A DNA stretch of 64,000 nucleotides from contig VZRS01002401.1 of assembly GCA_013398055.1 (NCBI GenBank), positions 109,724 to 173,723 of the forward strand, in the 5' to 3' direction. Each line of letters starts with the position of its first letter. The first letter of the stretch is position 1. The notes below the pieces were generated by a model. That model saw only the letters and a program-made list of their open reading frames with translations, was not told the origin of the DNA and did not search any database. The position numbers were made by a program, and so were the translations under genes. This document shows positions 25,682-37,270 of the stretch, piece after piece. The stretch is from Ifrita kowaldi. Its lineage: Eukaryota; Chordata; Aves; Passeriformes; Cinclosomatidae.

Positions 25682-28600
25682 CTGAAAAACACACAGAGAA
25701 ACCGCAGCGTAAATGAGACAAATCCCAAGCTTCAAATGGTAAACTTAGAGGCAAGAAAGTAAAGAATCAATTCTCCTTTCCCATCAATGCTTTATTAGAA
25801 AATACACAGCACTGCTGGCAAAAACAAGGGTCTCGGGGGGAGCAGGAGTGGCTGCCATCCGCCTGACTTTGTGAACAGTGAGAACACGATTCACTCACAA
25901 ACCCAACCTGCAAAGAACACCCGGCATTTTATAAAGCAACAGAAACATGGAAATGAAAACACAAAGGGAACTAAGAAACAGTAATGGCAAATCTCCCAAA
26001 CCTGGAAATTACCATGCATTAAATATCATAAAACTGCTCTGAAATTATAACACAAACTGAAAAAACCGTGGCATGCATTTCTTAAAAACACAGTACGCTA
26101 AACTCAGTGATTAAATCTGGATGATTTAAAAGGGAATTTTATCTAATTGCCCTTCACCTAATCATTTGATCCGTTGAATTTCTTAGTTATATTGTTAAAA
26201 ACTCATGCAGAAGAGTCTTGATGTGGCAGGTACCGAATTAGCAAAGGGAACTGCCAGTGAAGCCACGGGGAGAATCCTCACAGAGGAAATTACTGCCTTC
26301 AATCCCATTTCAAACAATAATTAGTAATTTGGAAAAGAAGATAAGCAGGATATTTGTCACATTCACTAAGGATATTAATATGGAACAGGTGGTAATGCTC
26401 AATAAGGCAATCTCAGCAAAAGCTATAGGCAAAACACTGTAAGAGGATATGAGCACACACACTTGGGGAAACAAAATAAATAAATCAGAGCATTCACACA
26501 CAGACACATCCAAGGCAGACTCGGAGGCGACAGGGAAGAGTCACATCCACCCTGCCCGTGTTCCCAGTTCAGAGTGTCCTTAAATCTCCAGGGACACCCA
26601 GCACAAGCACTACACTCTGCTTTGCTTGTGAGAAATGTTTTGAACACAACTCTCAACAAATCCTCCCAGTTCTTGGAAGGCAGGAGGAAACTGAGCATTT
26701 AATGCCTTCTGGGCAAAGGGAAGGAGGCAGAGCGCTGCTTATGAGTCCTGAGGAGAGAAACTCGCAGGGACTAAGGTCCTTGTGGTGGCCTGAAGGGTCT
26801 GAGATCAAACTAAGCAAAGACAAAACATGATATTAATCCTAACTCAGTTAGAGGTGGCACAACCTTAAAAAAAACCAGCCCTCATTATTATTAATTTCCA
26901 TTAAGACAGTCTAGTGACTCACAGACCTTGCAAAGGAAACCCATGACTGGTAAAGGAAATTCTCTGGATGGGCTAAACCAGAGCCTTCAGGCTCCATGTC
27001 AGAGAAAATCAGCTACAATTGGGGGTAGTTTGGATTCTGTTCACTGCCAAAGCCTTTCTGTGAGCGACAGAACCTGGTGGTCCAATTAAAATGCAGGCCA
27101 GTGGGCAGGAAGGTGGAAGACAGACCTGCATTTTATGTGTTGCTTTTATGCCTCTGAACAACACAGCCAGTTTTTCTTAAATTTAAATTTCATTCTAGAT
27201 TAGGAACTGCTTCTCTGAGGATTGAGTGGATGATTTCTGCCATTACTACACAACATGGTCGTGGCTGTACAGGAGTGAATTCTGTAATCCTACGAGGCCT
27301 CTTCCAAGCCCCTTCCCACTGGTTTTAAAACTCAGCAAGAAAAGATGAAACATCCACAATGTTCAGCACTCAGACATCTGAGCAGGTCCTGACACCTCCT
27401 TTGGAGACTCCCACCTAGCAGGAGTCAGGTGACACCTGAGCAGGGGTGAGCCCCAGCCCCGGCCTCCAGCTCTGCCCCGAGAAGGGCTCAAACCCAGCAG
27501 ATCCGCTGGAGACCTCACCTGATCAGTGACTGTCACCCAGGAAACAAGCACTTCAGAGTAAGGCAGCCTGAGAAATGCCCAGTTGCCAGAACTACAGGAA
27601 TCCAGCATTTTGAACTCGGATTAGTTCCACTCCTCAGCTCTGTGCAGCTGTTGCTGGAGGGTGTAAGGAGATCGCAGTGGAAGAGACACACTCAGTCACT
27701 GGGCACTTCATGCAGTTTTATATTTAATGCTCTAAAAGCCTGATTTGAGCAAATGAAATCAATGGGAATTTGTCACAAATTTGAAACTACTAAGATCATG
27801 TTGAACTACACCAGACCATTCCCAGTGTGTTCCACTCCTGGCTCCTGAGACACACTGTGCAGGATGTGGCTACCAAGGTGCAATAAGGACACTGAGGAAA
27901 AGAACCACCTTTTGCATGGCTATAAGATTAGGGGTTTGCATTCTTTGGGGCTAAAAACCAAGTAGAAAGCTGAGCTATAATAGAATTAAGCAGTGAAAGC
28001 AGGACTGCCACAAAGGGTGTGTATGAAGGCCAAGACCTACAGGGACAGCAACAGAGTTGTGGCATCAGAGCTGGGCAAGCTCTCAGCTGTGAAGCATCAC
28101 AAGGACAGGTGGCGTATCAAATTGATCATATATTATTCTAATTCCTCACCCTCAGAGCCCCAAGGCCCATCAGACCCCAGCCAGGGAACAGGAGGTTTGT
28201 TCAGAGCTCCCCATGCTGTGGCAGAAGTAGCACAGGAAGCTCTGCTCCAGGATCAAAGCAACATCCGTGTCACAATGGGATTCTTTGCTTTGTGCTAAAA
28301 CTCCAAAAATCACAGAGAAGTCAGGCAAAGAAATCCACCTCAGTATGATGGAGCCAGACAGAAACGTCCCTGAAATCCCCAAGTTTAAGTCATTTCAGAG
28401 CTTCGTGTAAGACTCTCTTATAATGAGAGCCAGCATGCTGCTGCCCTGCTCCCAGCCAGGAAACACCTTGGGGTGGCCGGGCTGCAAGTTCTGAAGGAAA
28501 AGAGAATTCTGGATGCAAGGAGAGCTCCAGTTTCATTTTTGCAGCAGCATGCTCCCACCAGCAGGTGAGCTTCTGCCAGGCACAGGGGATTTATCATTTT

Positions 28601-30764
28601 GGTTCATATCTGGCGTTTTTTGAGGAGTTAGATCACAGAACATGCAATGAAATTTAACAGGAATAACTATTTCAACATTTTGAGAAATTATCTGCATTTC
28701 TTTTTGTAGAGAAGAAGAACAAAATCCAAGAAAACAGCAATAGTTTCTCAATAGGTTCAGTACACATGCTTTATAAAATAGCTAACAAACACAGCTTTGT
28801 TCAGCTACCTCTAAATCTTATTCAGCTTAAGGATGTAAGGATATTGAAAATCAAAATTTGCATTTGAGATGATGTATTGTAGCACGGAATTCATTCCACC
28901 ATAAAAGACTTTCGACCCAGGATGGTTTCGTTCTCTCTCTCTTACCTGGTATTAAATTCAAGCCCTAAGTCTGAAGTGTGTCTCCCAAAGCTAACAGAAA
29001 TGAACTGCAAACAGGTCCCTTCCACTTCTGTGTTAAAAAGCTAAAAGCTAAAAACAAAGGCAGCAGCCCCTGAACAGCCCCCCAGGCTGGCTGCACGCGA
29101 GGAGTGGGGGCTTTGGTTCCTTTCCAGTGACAAGGTCTTGGCTTCTGCTGAGCACAGGCTGAGAGCAGAGAATGTTCCTGGGCTGGAACGGCGAGCGGCA
29201 ACCGCTGGCTCCGGCCCAGCTCCTCAAACCTGCCTTCCACTGTCACTCCAATCTGCCAGCAGTTTATAGAGAAAGTTGTAAGCTAGGAACACACAGTATG
29301 AATACCCCTCCCTCCCAAGAACCAGACGTGCTTTCATCTTGGACAGAGGCAAAAGGAAGAGAAATAGCAGAAAGAGGAAAAAAACCCAGCCCCACTTGTG
29401 AACTGGCTCATTAAGGAAGGCACAGTGACAGGTAAGTAATTCCTCTTCCCAGGCTCTGTCACAAAGGGAGAGATTAAACCAACCAACCACACAACCTCTG
29501 AAATGCTTTGGGCAGCCCTTCTCTTCTTCCCTCCTCTCTGATCATTTACTGTTCTTTTCATTCTGTAGGTTGCTGAAATAAACACCTCTCCTTCATTTTA
29601 TTCCATTACCAGGCCTGGATGGAATTTTCCTTATTTTAGTAGTGAGGACATAGAACACGTGGCAGATAGAGAAGTTAAGATTTTTCAAGTTTTCTATGGT
29701 ATTAAACTTTATAATACTTAAATGCTTTCAGTGAAATGTGGGATTGATTGTAAACATTATTAATAGTTGTTATTAGGTCACAGAGGCTATTATAATTCTC
29801 CTCCTTTTGCTTACCTTTCAAAATGATACTGTAATAGTTATTCTGGGATTAAGTCTGAGGTCTTACTCCTCTCACTTCTCTGCCCTGTGCTGACAGACCA
29901 TCCTTACGAGGGTTTGTGGACATCACTCCAGCCTTCCAGAGCACTCACAATGCCATGGAGCAGTTTGAATCTCAAGCACAAAGCAGGTCTGGTCATACAG
30001 CCAGATACCAGTTACAGCCACAGGAAATGGAAATGGCAGCTGTACTGCAGCCAGGACTGCTCGAGTGCTCAGCCCATAGCACTAGAAACCAAAATTAGTT
30101 AAACCACCTTCAGCACTCACAAAGGAAAGCAATCAATAGCCATTTACAGAGCAAACACGATGACCACGGAGCATTTGCTTTCATAAAGAAAATCACAATC
30201 TTATTGACTGCTAAACCTTGAAATGCATAACACAAAACTTTGAACTGAATCAAGCCCTGTGCTTGTTTTGATCTCCAGCCATTTTTAGAAGAGAGCACTC
30301 TAGAATATTCAGCAGCTTTCATCTCTCAGACACTTGATGGAGCCTAAGGAGCATTAAGACTAAACCTTATCAAACACAACTGCGAAACTGTGCATTGTCA
30401 ATGTACTTCAGCCCACTCCTCTGGTCCATCCGGAAGAGGTCACTGGAACATCCATTTGACAGTGTCATTTATCTTTTCTTTTCCTGTCAAGTAAATTCTG
30501 AATAAAGGACTTCACTATAGCACAAGTCTTTGAACATTCGTGTACCAAACAGCCAGAAAAATCCCTGTATCCAAAAAATTCTTTTGAACATTGTGGGCCA
30601 ACAGAAGTTCTGTAAAATCCTCACATAAGGCACAGAACTGAGCTGGGGCTGCATAACTGAGGTTGAAAGGTGGACCTGGAGATAATCAGTTAATTTCCTA
30701 CATATGACTGTGATTAAAAAAAAAAATACTGTAAATAGAAGAAATTCTTGTGCATTTTACTTAC
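25682..30764 (-). other. DENND1A: Intron F-G
   Basis: This 5083-bp intron is of mixed composition, with short CA-type runs near 26455-26510, GC-rich patches at 27370-27500 and 29050-29230, and an A11 run near 30718-30726 not far downstream of exon F. No mobile element or additional exon was recognised. Confidence 0.85.
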
Positions 30765-30875
30765 AGTGCTCAGCTTACTACAGCAAATGAGGATGCGGCG
30801 CTCGTACAGCATACTGGCGTAGAGATGCAGCATGTTGTTGACATCAACCGCGACAAAATACTCTGTCAGATTTCT
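30765..30875 (-). CDS. DENND1A: DENND1A exon F (cDENN core, about residues 170-206)
   Basis: This 111-nt exon (37 codons, phase 0 to 0) reads RNLTEYFVAVDVNNMLHLYA, SMLYERRILICC and SKLST. NNMLxLYASMLxERRIxI is the diagnostic central-DENN strand-helix signature that packs against the RAB35 switch regions. The acceptor tract is TTTTGTCCCTCCCCAG and the donor ACT|GTAAGT. The segment LICCSK carries cysteine where I recall isoleucine in the mammalian LIICSK; the change is conservative in a buried strand. The near identity of this exon to the mammalian protein is the strongest single support for gene identity. Confidence 0.96.
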
Positions 30876-31986
30876 CTGGGGAGGGACAAAAATCGTTTTT
30901 GACTCATGATATTACAAACTCAAGCGCCCTTAACAAACCCTCCCCCCCAAAAGCAAAGAGATTTCATCCTTCTATTGTGCTACATCCAGTATGAGGCTTA
31001 ACAAAAGGAAGCAGGATTTCATCTTACAGCAGAGGCCTTTCTAATTGCAGTATCTCTCCCCAAAGTTTTGGGGAGCTGGGTCTTGGAGTAATAAAAATGA
31101 TGACATTTCACACACAGCTTTCTGAATACAAGGTACTTCTCTGGGAAAAAAAATGTTCTGTCACTTTTATGGAGACTTCAGAGCTGCCTGATAAAGTACC
31201 AAAACCCAACACCCCAACACTAAAAGCAGCTCTCAGAGGCCAGTTCCAATACAGCAAATTCAATTGTGAGCTCAGTCAGTGCTAGAACAATTCTGACTAT
31301 TGGAAACACATCTGGGCAGTTAACACACAGCTGTCTGGTCTAAACCCCTCACTTCGGGCACTCGGACATCTCCTGGGTGGGAGACAGGAGCACTTCCCTG
31401 GGGAGACTGAGGAAGGAGGCAGGAAATTCTCTCTCTGAGCACTTCACTTCTTAAAACATAGAAATTAAAGAAAAGGGGAGAGGTGGAGGAAAAGGTAATG
31501 CCCAAAAATGCTGAATTAGGGAATTTGTTTCCAAATAGCTTCTTACAGACATGAAAGGGTTGCTGTAGGATAAAGACAGCCTTATACAAAAAGCACATGT
31601 GAGAGCAAAATTAGATTAGTCATGAATTCAAGTGCAATCTTAATCATCCTTAAATAAAAAAGTGCAGAAAAGCAAAAAGCAAATATGATTTAGAAACTTA
31701 AAGAAGCTCAACAAAGCCTATTAGCACTTTTGACAGATCCAAGATACTTGGCCTGAGAAGTCTGCCAAGATGCTTCATACTGTGCAAAAATATGTTCCCC
31801 AGCTTGCCATCCAAACACAAAGAACTGAAGGAAAATTAAGCATTGTATTTGGGAGACTTTGGTACCAGTATGTAGAGGGATAAAAACTGAGCTCATTATG
31901 GTTGGCTTCAAACACGTAAAATAAAACAATCATTCAGGTCTCTGTTATAGCAGAGCTGGAGCCACAGACAGGTACAGTCAAAGGAG

Positions 31987-32000
31987 AAAAAAAAAAAAAA
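31987..32000 (+). repeat. A14 homopolymer
   Basis: Fourteen consecutive A. Upstream sequence does not resemble a known retroelement. Confidence 0.9.
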
Positions 32001-33524
32001 GCCAACACATTTTGCCAAAAACCTATTAAACTATCATGTACTTTTTCTGTATTTCTCATCCCATCTGTGCTGATTAACATGATATTTTTGTCTAAACATA
32101 AGCTGTCTTCTCTACGGCTCTTCTTCCCCCTCTCACCCACCCTTCCACCACGCCAAAACACAGTGTGTGACGACACAATTCCTGCTAATAGTTGGAATTA
32201 AAAGAATTTTTAAGGAGCCCTGAACTCCCTTTGATGCCACCCAACTCAGGGGCACAGCAAAAGCAGCACACAATCCCTGCATCCAGCCCGAGGGTGCATC
32301 CCTGCTCCACACGGATCTGTTTGGGAGGCAACAGCCTCCACTGCGAGAGGAAAATAGACGTGGGGACTTGATTTGCAATTGTTCTTTCATCAAGTTTATT
32401 GTGATGACATGACACACAAATGTACCTTCAGATGGAAAGATTTGTAAGGTTTCAGTCTTGTCTGCTCTCCGAGATTTGCCAAGGACACCTGGGAACCATG
32501 TGGGCTGCATGGAAATGTATTGGTACTGAGGAGATTCACGTGTTCCCTCGAAGTTGTATTTATAAGAAAGCTGTCAGCTCTGAAGCTGAAATTGGGACTT
32601 ACACATGTATTTTGAAAGACATGTCTCGTAAGTGACAAAACCATGAATGAGTTAAATAAATACAAATGAAAGCGTTCCAATTTGCAGGATAATTGTTATG
32701 TATTTTGCTTCCTAGGATTTAAACCTTTCTTGGGGCAGTAAAGAGGGGGATTTTCAGAACAGGTATCCCCACTCCTCTCAAAATTCCCCAAGAGTGCTAC
32801 AAAACTCCCTCACGCTCCATTGAAAGTTCATTCCCAGATCAATCATCCATTTGATCATTTGCTATCTCATATCAATGAACACACACTGGCTACACTGACT
32901 TTTGAGATTAAAAATCATGTACTTCTCTTCCACCATCACCTAATGAGGAGGATGGACCCAGTGATACAAAATACTGAGGGCATCATCCCCAAGAAAATGC
33001 CATCATTTCAGCCTCTTAACTTACCTGCACCTTCTGAAGCACAACAGCTACTACCAGGAAATTCAGTCTTGCACTGTATTTCCTGCAACCAACCTGATTT
33101 ATTTCTGAAGTCACACTGCATTTACACATCCCTCACACAACTTACGTCTCCTGAAGCAGGGAGTGAGTTGCTGTTACAGAAAAGTGCCCATGCTAAATGG
33201 TCTGTGACTCATTAAACACATTGATCTGACACAAGGTCAGATAATTCCAAGAGGTTTGTTAACATTCCAAACAGTGCTCTCTGCAGCTCTCCATTCATCA
33301 TCACATCCAACTATGAAGTTTGGCACCACTAAAACTTTTGCTAATATGGGTTTTAAATGCAATTCCTGGTAAGATATGTAGAATTTTTAATAAATCAGGT
33401 CAATTGATTAAAATACAGCAGACTTATGCCCATTTAATGTCCTTGTATTATTCCCTAATATGCTCAATTCCACATGAAAGTTGGTTTAACAGACAGATAA
33501 AAACCTCCTAAGAAATTACACAAT

Positions 33525-33617
33525 CCTGGGATAGTGGGAGGTGTCACTGCCCATGGCAGGGGGTGGCACTGGATGGGCTTTAAATCTGAATTATTCTGGG
33601 ATTTTATGATTCTGTGA
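33525..33617 (+). mobile_element. CR1 LINE, truncated 3' end
   Basis: The sequence runs CCTGGGATAGTGGGAGGTGT, then CACTGCCCATGGCAGGGGGT, then a diverged GGCACTGGATGGGCTTTAA, and ends in ATTCTGGGATTTTATGATTC and TGTGA. This is the classic 3' UTR and octamer-type (ATTCTRTG) tail of chicken-repeat-1 elements. Only about 93 bp of the far 3' end remains, as is usual for 5'-truncated CR1 copies. It lies antisense to DENND1A. It has lost the GGTCCCTTCCAACCC segment and is diverged, so it is old. It is the best evidence that the source is a bird. Confidence 0.88.
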
Positions 33618-34418
33618 ATTAGGACAGCATTTGATGGCTGGTTCAGACTCTGGGATTGATTCCTGAATTACACCCAGCATATCATATTTGTACAAAAATA
33701 AAGCACCTCAGAAGAAAGAGCGCATCTATTAAATTTCCTGTCAGCATACGTGTCAGTATGAAGAGTCTGCAACACAGCAAAACCAGCAACAGTGTTTTGA
33801 AAGCCAAACAAAAAGCCCCGAATGCTATCTGCTATACAAATCACCCACAAATGAGATGGAATGTCTTGATGATTCTTTTTTCTTTCATGCCATCAGCTGA
33901 AGAATATGATGCTGAGACCAACTGCAAAATGCTCGGGAAAGAAAACTGAGATGTCAGGCACGGGAGTTTGGCTGAGACAGAGCAGGAGCACATTAAAGAG
34001 TATTTAAGAGAAGCAAATGCCAGCATTGTCTCCCCACAGACTTATCATCTGGCTGGAGAGCTGAGCCAGGCTGGAACACACATGACTGTGCGAGGCTTAA
34101 AAAGTCTCCCAAAAAGTGGCTCTAAAGAGCCAGGTGTGCCTGGCATTCTCAGGAGCCATCTAGCAAGCACAGCGTTTTCCCTGCTGCCTCAGGTCATTAT
34201 TCCAGAGGGGTGGCAGTGTAGGATTAGCAGAGCTGCTGTTTTACCCACATCAATCTGTCCATCAGTACCTTGTCCTTCATACAGTTCAGCTTTTAATCAC
34301 ATATGTGGATTGTCAGCTCCTGAATGGTGACAATTCCAAACAGAGTAATATTTGTCATCTATGTAGCTGCTGACATTAAATGGAAACAATAAAGTGCAGG
34401 GTCCTCTCAAATACTCAC

Positions 34419-34472
34419 ATTTTCGGGTATACTGGGAAGCTCTCTGGTGTCAGGCACAGTAAAGTAAGAGTG
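34419..34472 (-). CDS. DENND1A: DENND1A exon E (start of cDENN, about residues 152-169)
   Basis: This is a 54-nt micro-type exon of 18 codons, HSYFTVPDTRELPSIPEN, in phase 0 to 0. The segment leads into the central cDENN lobe, and the PSIPEN motif precedes the conserved RNLTEYF of the next exon. The acceptor is TTTTTGTAG and the donor AAT|GTGAGT is a good consensus despite the weak last exon bases. Upstream intron D-E is 2095 bp and downstream intron E-F is 3543 bp. The exon is symmetric, so an in-frame skipped isoform is formally possible. Confidence 0.95.
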
Positions 34473-36567
34473 CTACAAAAAGAGCAAATATTGATTATTT
34501 CAATAATGTTAAAAGCAATCTAAATTTATTGCTTGGTATTAGTATCAGCAGTAACAGCAGTTGCTCAGCTAAGTAAAAATGACAGAACATTTGTTACCAA
34601 CTACCAGCCTGAGTTCTCTGTCCTGGATTCCACAGGCTGGGTTCCCAGATCACAGAGGCAATAGGAAATGCAGTAAGATAGAAAGTATCAAATGCTCCTG
34701 GAAAGTTATATTCCATGTTTTTGTTCTTCAGAGCCGCTGCTACAGACAGACTCACACAGGCTGTGACAGATGCCAAGGAAACTCCAAGGCAGGCTGTAAT
34801 TCAAGCCAGCTTTCCCCAGCCCACGGCAGGATGGACTTCAGGGAACAGCAGCAGGCAGGGCCTTCTCTGACTCACAGCACCAGGGGGAGGTTATGGAAAT
34901 GTACTGGGAAATGCTTCCTAAGGTTCAAGGCCTGCTTACCTGAGAAATACTGAAAAGTTTTAGGTCACTTTTAAAGCACATTTTGAAAGACCATATTGGT
35001 CTCATATAATTTCATAATCCATTATATTGTGCAGTATTTTTAATTGTCTGCATTCCAGGAGGCCAGGTTCAGTCCAACTCCCAATCTGACCACAGATGAC
35101 TTGAATGATCCTTGGTCAGGGCTTTGGAAAAGGAGAGAATGTGACTTGTATACAATTTATATAATTTAAAAGATTTTCACGATTTGTCTTAGGGCTACTT
35201 ATTAATTACTGGCTGAAGCCTTAAAGGCTGTTCCATCCTTGGCATAGCTCCATGATTGGCACAATCCTCTTGTACACAAATCTCAGCCATCTCAGTGCTT
35301 CCTGATCAGGCTGTAACCTGAAATAGCAGGCGGGGACCACAGCTCCACTGAATGGAGACACTAAATGAGAAACACAAGTTTTGCTTTCTGATGCATCACT
35401 GGTTTGGTTTGGTTTGGTTTGGTTGCAGAGATGCAATGCCAAGGCAGAGGAACAGCACTCAGAGCTGTATCACACAGAGGAACCTCACTTCGACCCTGCA
35501 ACGGGCTCAGAAACAGCCAAAATAAAATCAGAAAGACACGGTCGCTGGGCTGCTTTTTTTTATCCTTTCTTGCTCCATTGCCCATGAAATGTCTGAGACA
35601 AGGGGAGACAGGCAGCATTCCTTGGAACCACTGGTATGAAAAAGCTGGAATATCCCCACTGCCCCTGGCCTTGGGAGACAGCTCGTCCCCTGAACAGAAC
35701 TGCTGCTCCTCAAGAGGGATCTTGAGGGGCTGGGGACATGTCCAGGGCCAGCTGGGACCAGCAAGGCCACACAGCTGCACCCTGGGCACTGCCAGCCTGG
35801 TAGGGAGCGAGGGGCATGAGCTGCTTCTTGCCAGAAAGTGCTTTAGGAGGAGTAAAGGAAATGGGAGGGAGACTTCCCACATGAACTCTCAGCTGGCAGC
35901 AGCAGCAAGGAGCATCTGCAGTGCTCACTACAGCCTGGAGCATGAGGCTGTGCTGCAAAAATGAATTTGAAGACAAAAAACCCAAAAGACTAAATTCAAA
36001 ATACAATCACATCAATAAAATCCCACATCTATACTGTCAGTGTGCTTTGCTTAATTTTCTCACAAAATATAAAAATGAAATAAATTGTTTTTTGTGTGAG
36101 GTTTGCTGAGGAGCGGGGGAAGGAAGAGGAGAAAGAACCAGAAAATGTGATGAGCAGTTAATACTCCCAAGGCTGCTGTGACAGGTAAGTGCCTGTTTGC
36201 TTCCCAGCCTGCTCCCCCTTCAAACTGCCCGGGCCAGGAGCTGTGCAGAACTACTGTTACTACTGTGGGCAGTAAATGTCCCACTGGTGCTCCGTGACCT
36301 CCCGCAGGTCACAGAGGATACGGTGAGAGATTCCCAGGGGGAATACACACAGCCTTCCTCCAATCAAAGAAGTGCATTTCAAAGACATTTGAGGTTAAGG
36401 AAAGGGAAGCAGAGGGCCCCAGTTGTGAAAAGGGAATTTCACAGCTCCTCACAGGAAAACAACACCTGTGTACAAGCTCCAGGAGACAGGATTGCTTTTG
36501 ACATTCCTCTACTATGACACGGAATGAATATTAAACACCTTAGTTTACATCTTCCCCCCACACTTAC
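34473..36567 (-). other. DENND1A: Intron D-E
   Basis: This 2095-bp intron holds a GGTTT pentanucleotide microsatellite (35401-35424) and a GC-richer patch (35400-35960) where long chance frames overlap on both strands (173 and 186 codons). Neither frame shows a domain, and they conflict with one another. Confidence 0.85.
35401..35424 (+). repeat. (GGTTT)n microsatellite, about 4.8 units
   Basis: Uninterrupted pentanucleotide repeat. It would be transcribed as (AAACC)n in the DENND1A pre-mRNA. Confidence 0.95.
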
Positions 36568-36648
36568 CACTCCAAGATGAACAGAGGTTCCCGGCTCAGG
36601 GATGGTAAGTTTATGAAATGTTTCTAGGAGCTCACTCCTCTGACTATC
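36568..36648 (-). CDS. DENND1A: DENND1A exon D (uDENN-cDENN linker, about residues 125-151)
   Basis: This 81-nt exon (27 codons, phase 0 to 0) reads DSQRSELLETFHKLTIPEPG then TSVHLGV. It corresponds to the helix and loop joining the uDENN and cDENN lobes; mammals have, from memory, ENQWNELLETLHKLPIPDPG. It is the least conserved coding exon here, with changes clustered at its first five residues. The acceptor is CTCATTTCAG and the donor GTG|GTAAGTG is strong. Because it is symmetric it could be skipped in frame. Codon use and the open frame show no sign of decay. Confidence 0.94.
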
Positions 36649-37173
36649 CTGAAATGAGAAGGAGAATAACCAGGAATACCAAGCAGGCATTGCTGTCACC
36701 AGGTAAACTCTGAGGCAGAAGGGCAGTGTAGGCCAGAGGGGTGGGTAAACATTTTGCATTCATAAGATCAGTTCTGCTTTTACTGCCCATGACAAGCAAA
36801 CGTGGGTCAGACACCTGGCCCAGATTGATGCGACTCTGTAGTACGGGAATGGCAGAATTCCAGGAACTGTGCTGAACACAGGGCACGGAGTCAGCAAGCC
36901 CAGCTTGGGTGACTGCAGGGACTTGTGTTGGATCCACAGCCCCAGTCTTGCACTTTATCTTTCCAAAAAGAAAATTAAATGCATATTTATTTTTCAGAGG
37001 CACTTGCCAAGCTGAGTATGATGTTCTATATCACTGCATTATCCAGATTAATAATTCACATGGTCATCTCGAATAGAAGCACTTCTTCAAACAGCTTCTT
37101 TCATAATTTCTTCTCACCCTCACTCATGTGATACTGGGATAAGAGAAGGAGGGTCAGTATTTTAGAATAATAC
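36649..37173 (-). other. DENND1A: Intron C-D, short
   Basis: At 525 bp this is the shortest intron in the window. It contains no repeat and nothing else notable. Confidence 0.9.
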
Positions 37174-37243
37174 CTGTCCTTTTGCTGAATAATCTGCCAA
37201 GACATTGAGCAGTTTATAAAAGACTTCAAACCATGGGAGGTAA
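37174..37243 (-). CDS. DENND1A: DENND1A exon C (end of uDENN, about residues 101-124)
   Basis: This 70-nt exon starts with T, completing the serine codon from exon B. It then reads YLPWFEVFYKLLNVLADYSA and KGQ. The YLPWFE..FYKLLN block is the conserved helix that ends the uDENN lobe. The splice signals are unusual: the acceptor is a run of exactly 24 T followed by CAG (37244-37270), and the donor CAG|GTATTA departs from GTAAGT. The phase changes from 2 to 0, so skipping causes a frameshift. The downstream intron is only 525 bp, while the upstream one is the longest in the window. The residues KGQ, where I recall KRQ in mammals, suggest mild divergence at the linker. Confidence 0.95.
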
Positions 37244-37246
37244 CTG

Positions 37247-37270
37247 AAAAAAAAAAAAAAAAAAAAAAAA
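37247..37270 (+). repeat. A24 homopolymer forming the polypyrimidine tract of exon C
   Basis: Twenty-four A on the plus strand give U24 in the DENND1A transcript, followed directly by CAG and exon C. Homopolymers of this length are usually length-polymorphic, so acceptor strength could vary between individuals (inference). Confidence 0.95.

Larger units (their letters stand above)
30876..34418 (-). other. DENND1A: Intron E-F
   Basis: This 3543-bp intron contains an A14 run (31987-32000) and a plus-strand CR1 LINE 3' fragment (33525-33617). The rest is unremarkable AT-rich sequence, including a 131-codon open frame at 32820-33215 without recognisable similarity. Confidence 0.85.

Noticed and set aside
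28545..28564. 20-bp plus-strand micro-exon flanked by TTTTTGCAG and GTGAGC
   Set aside because: The splice signals look good, but there is no partner exon or coding continuity on the plus strand; chance matches are expected in 64 kb.
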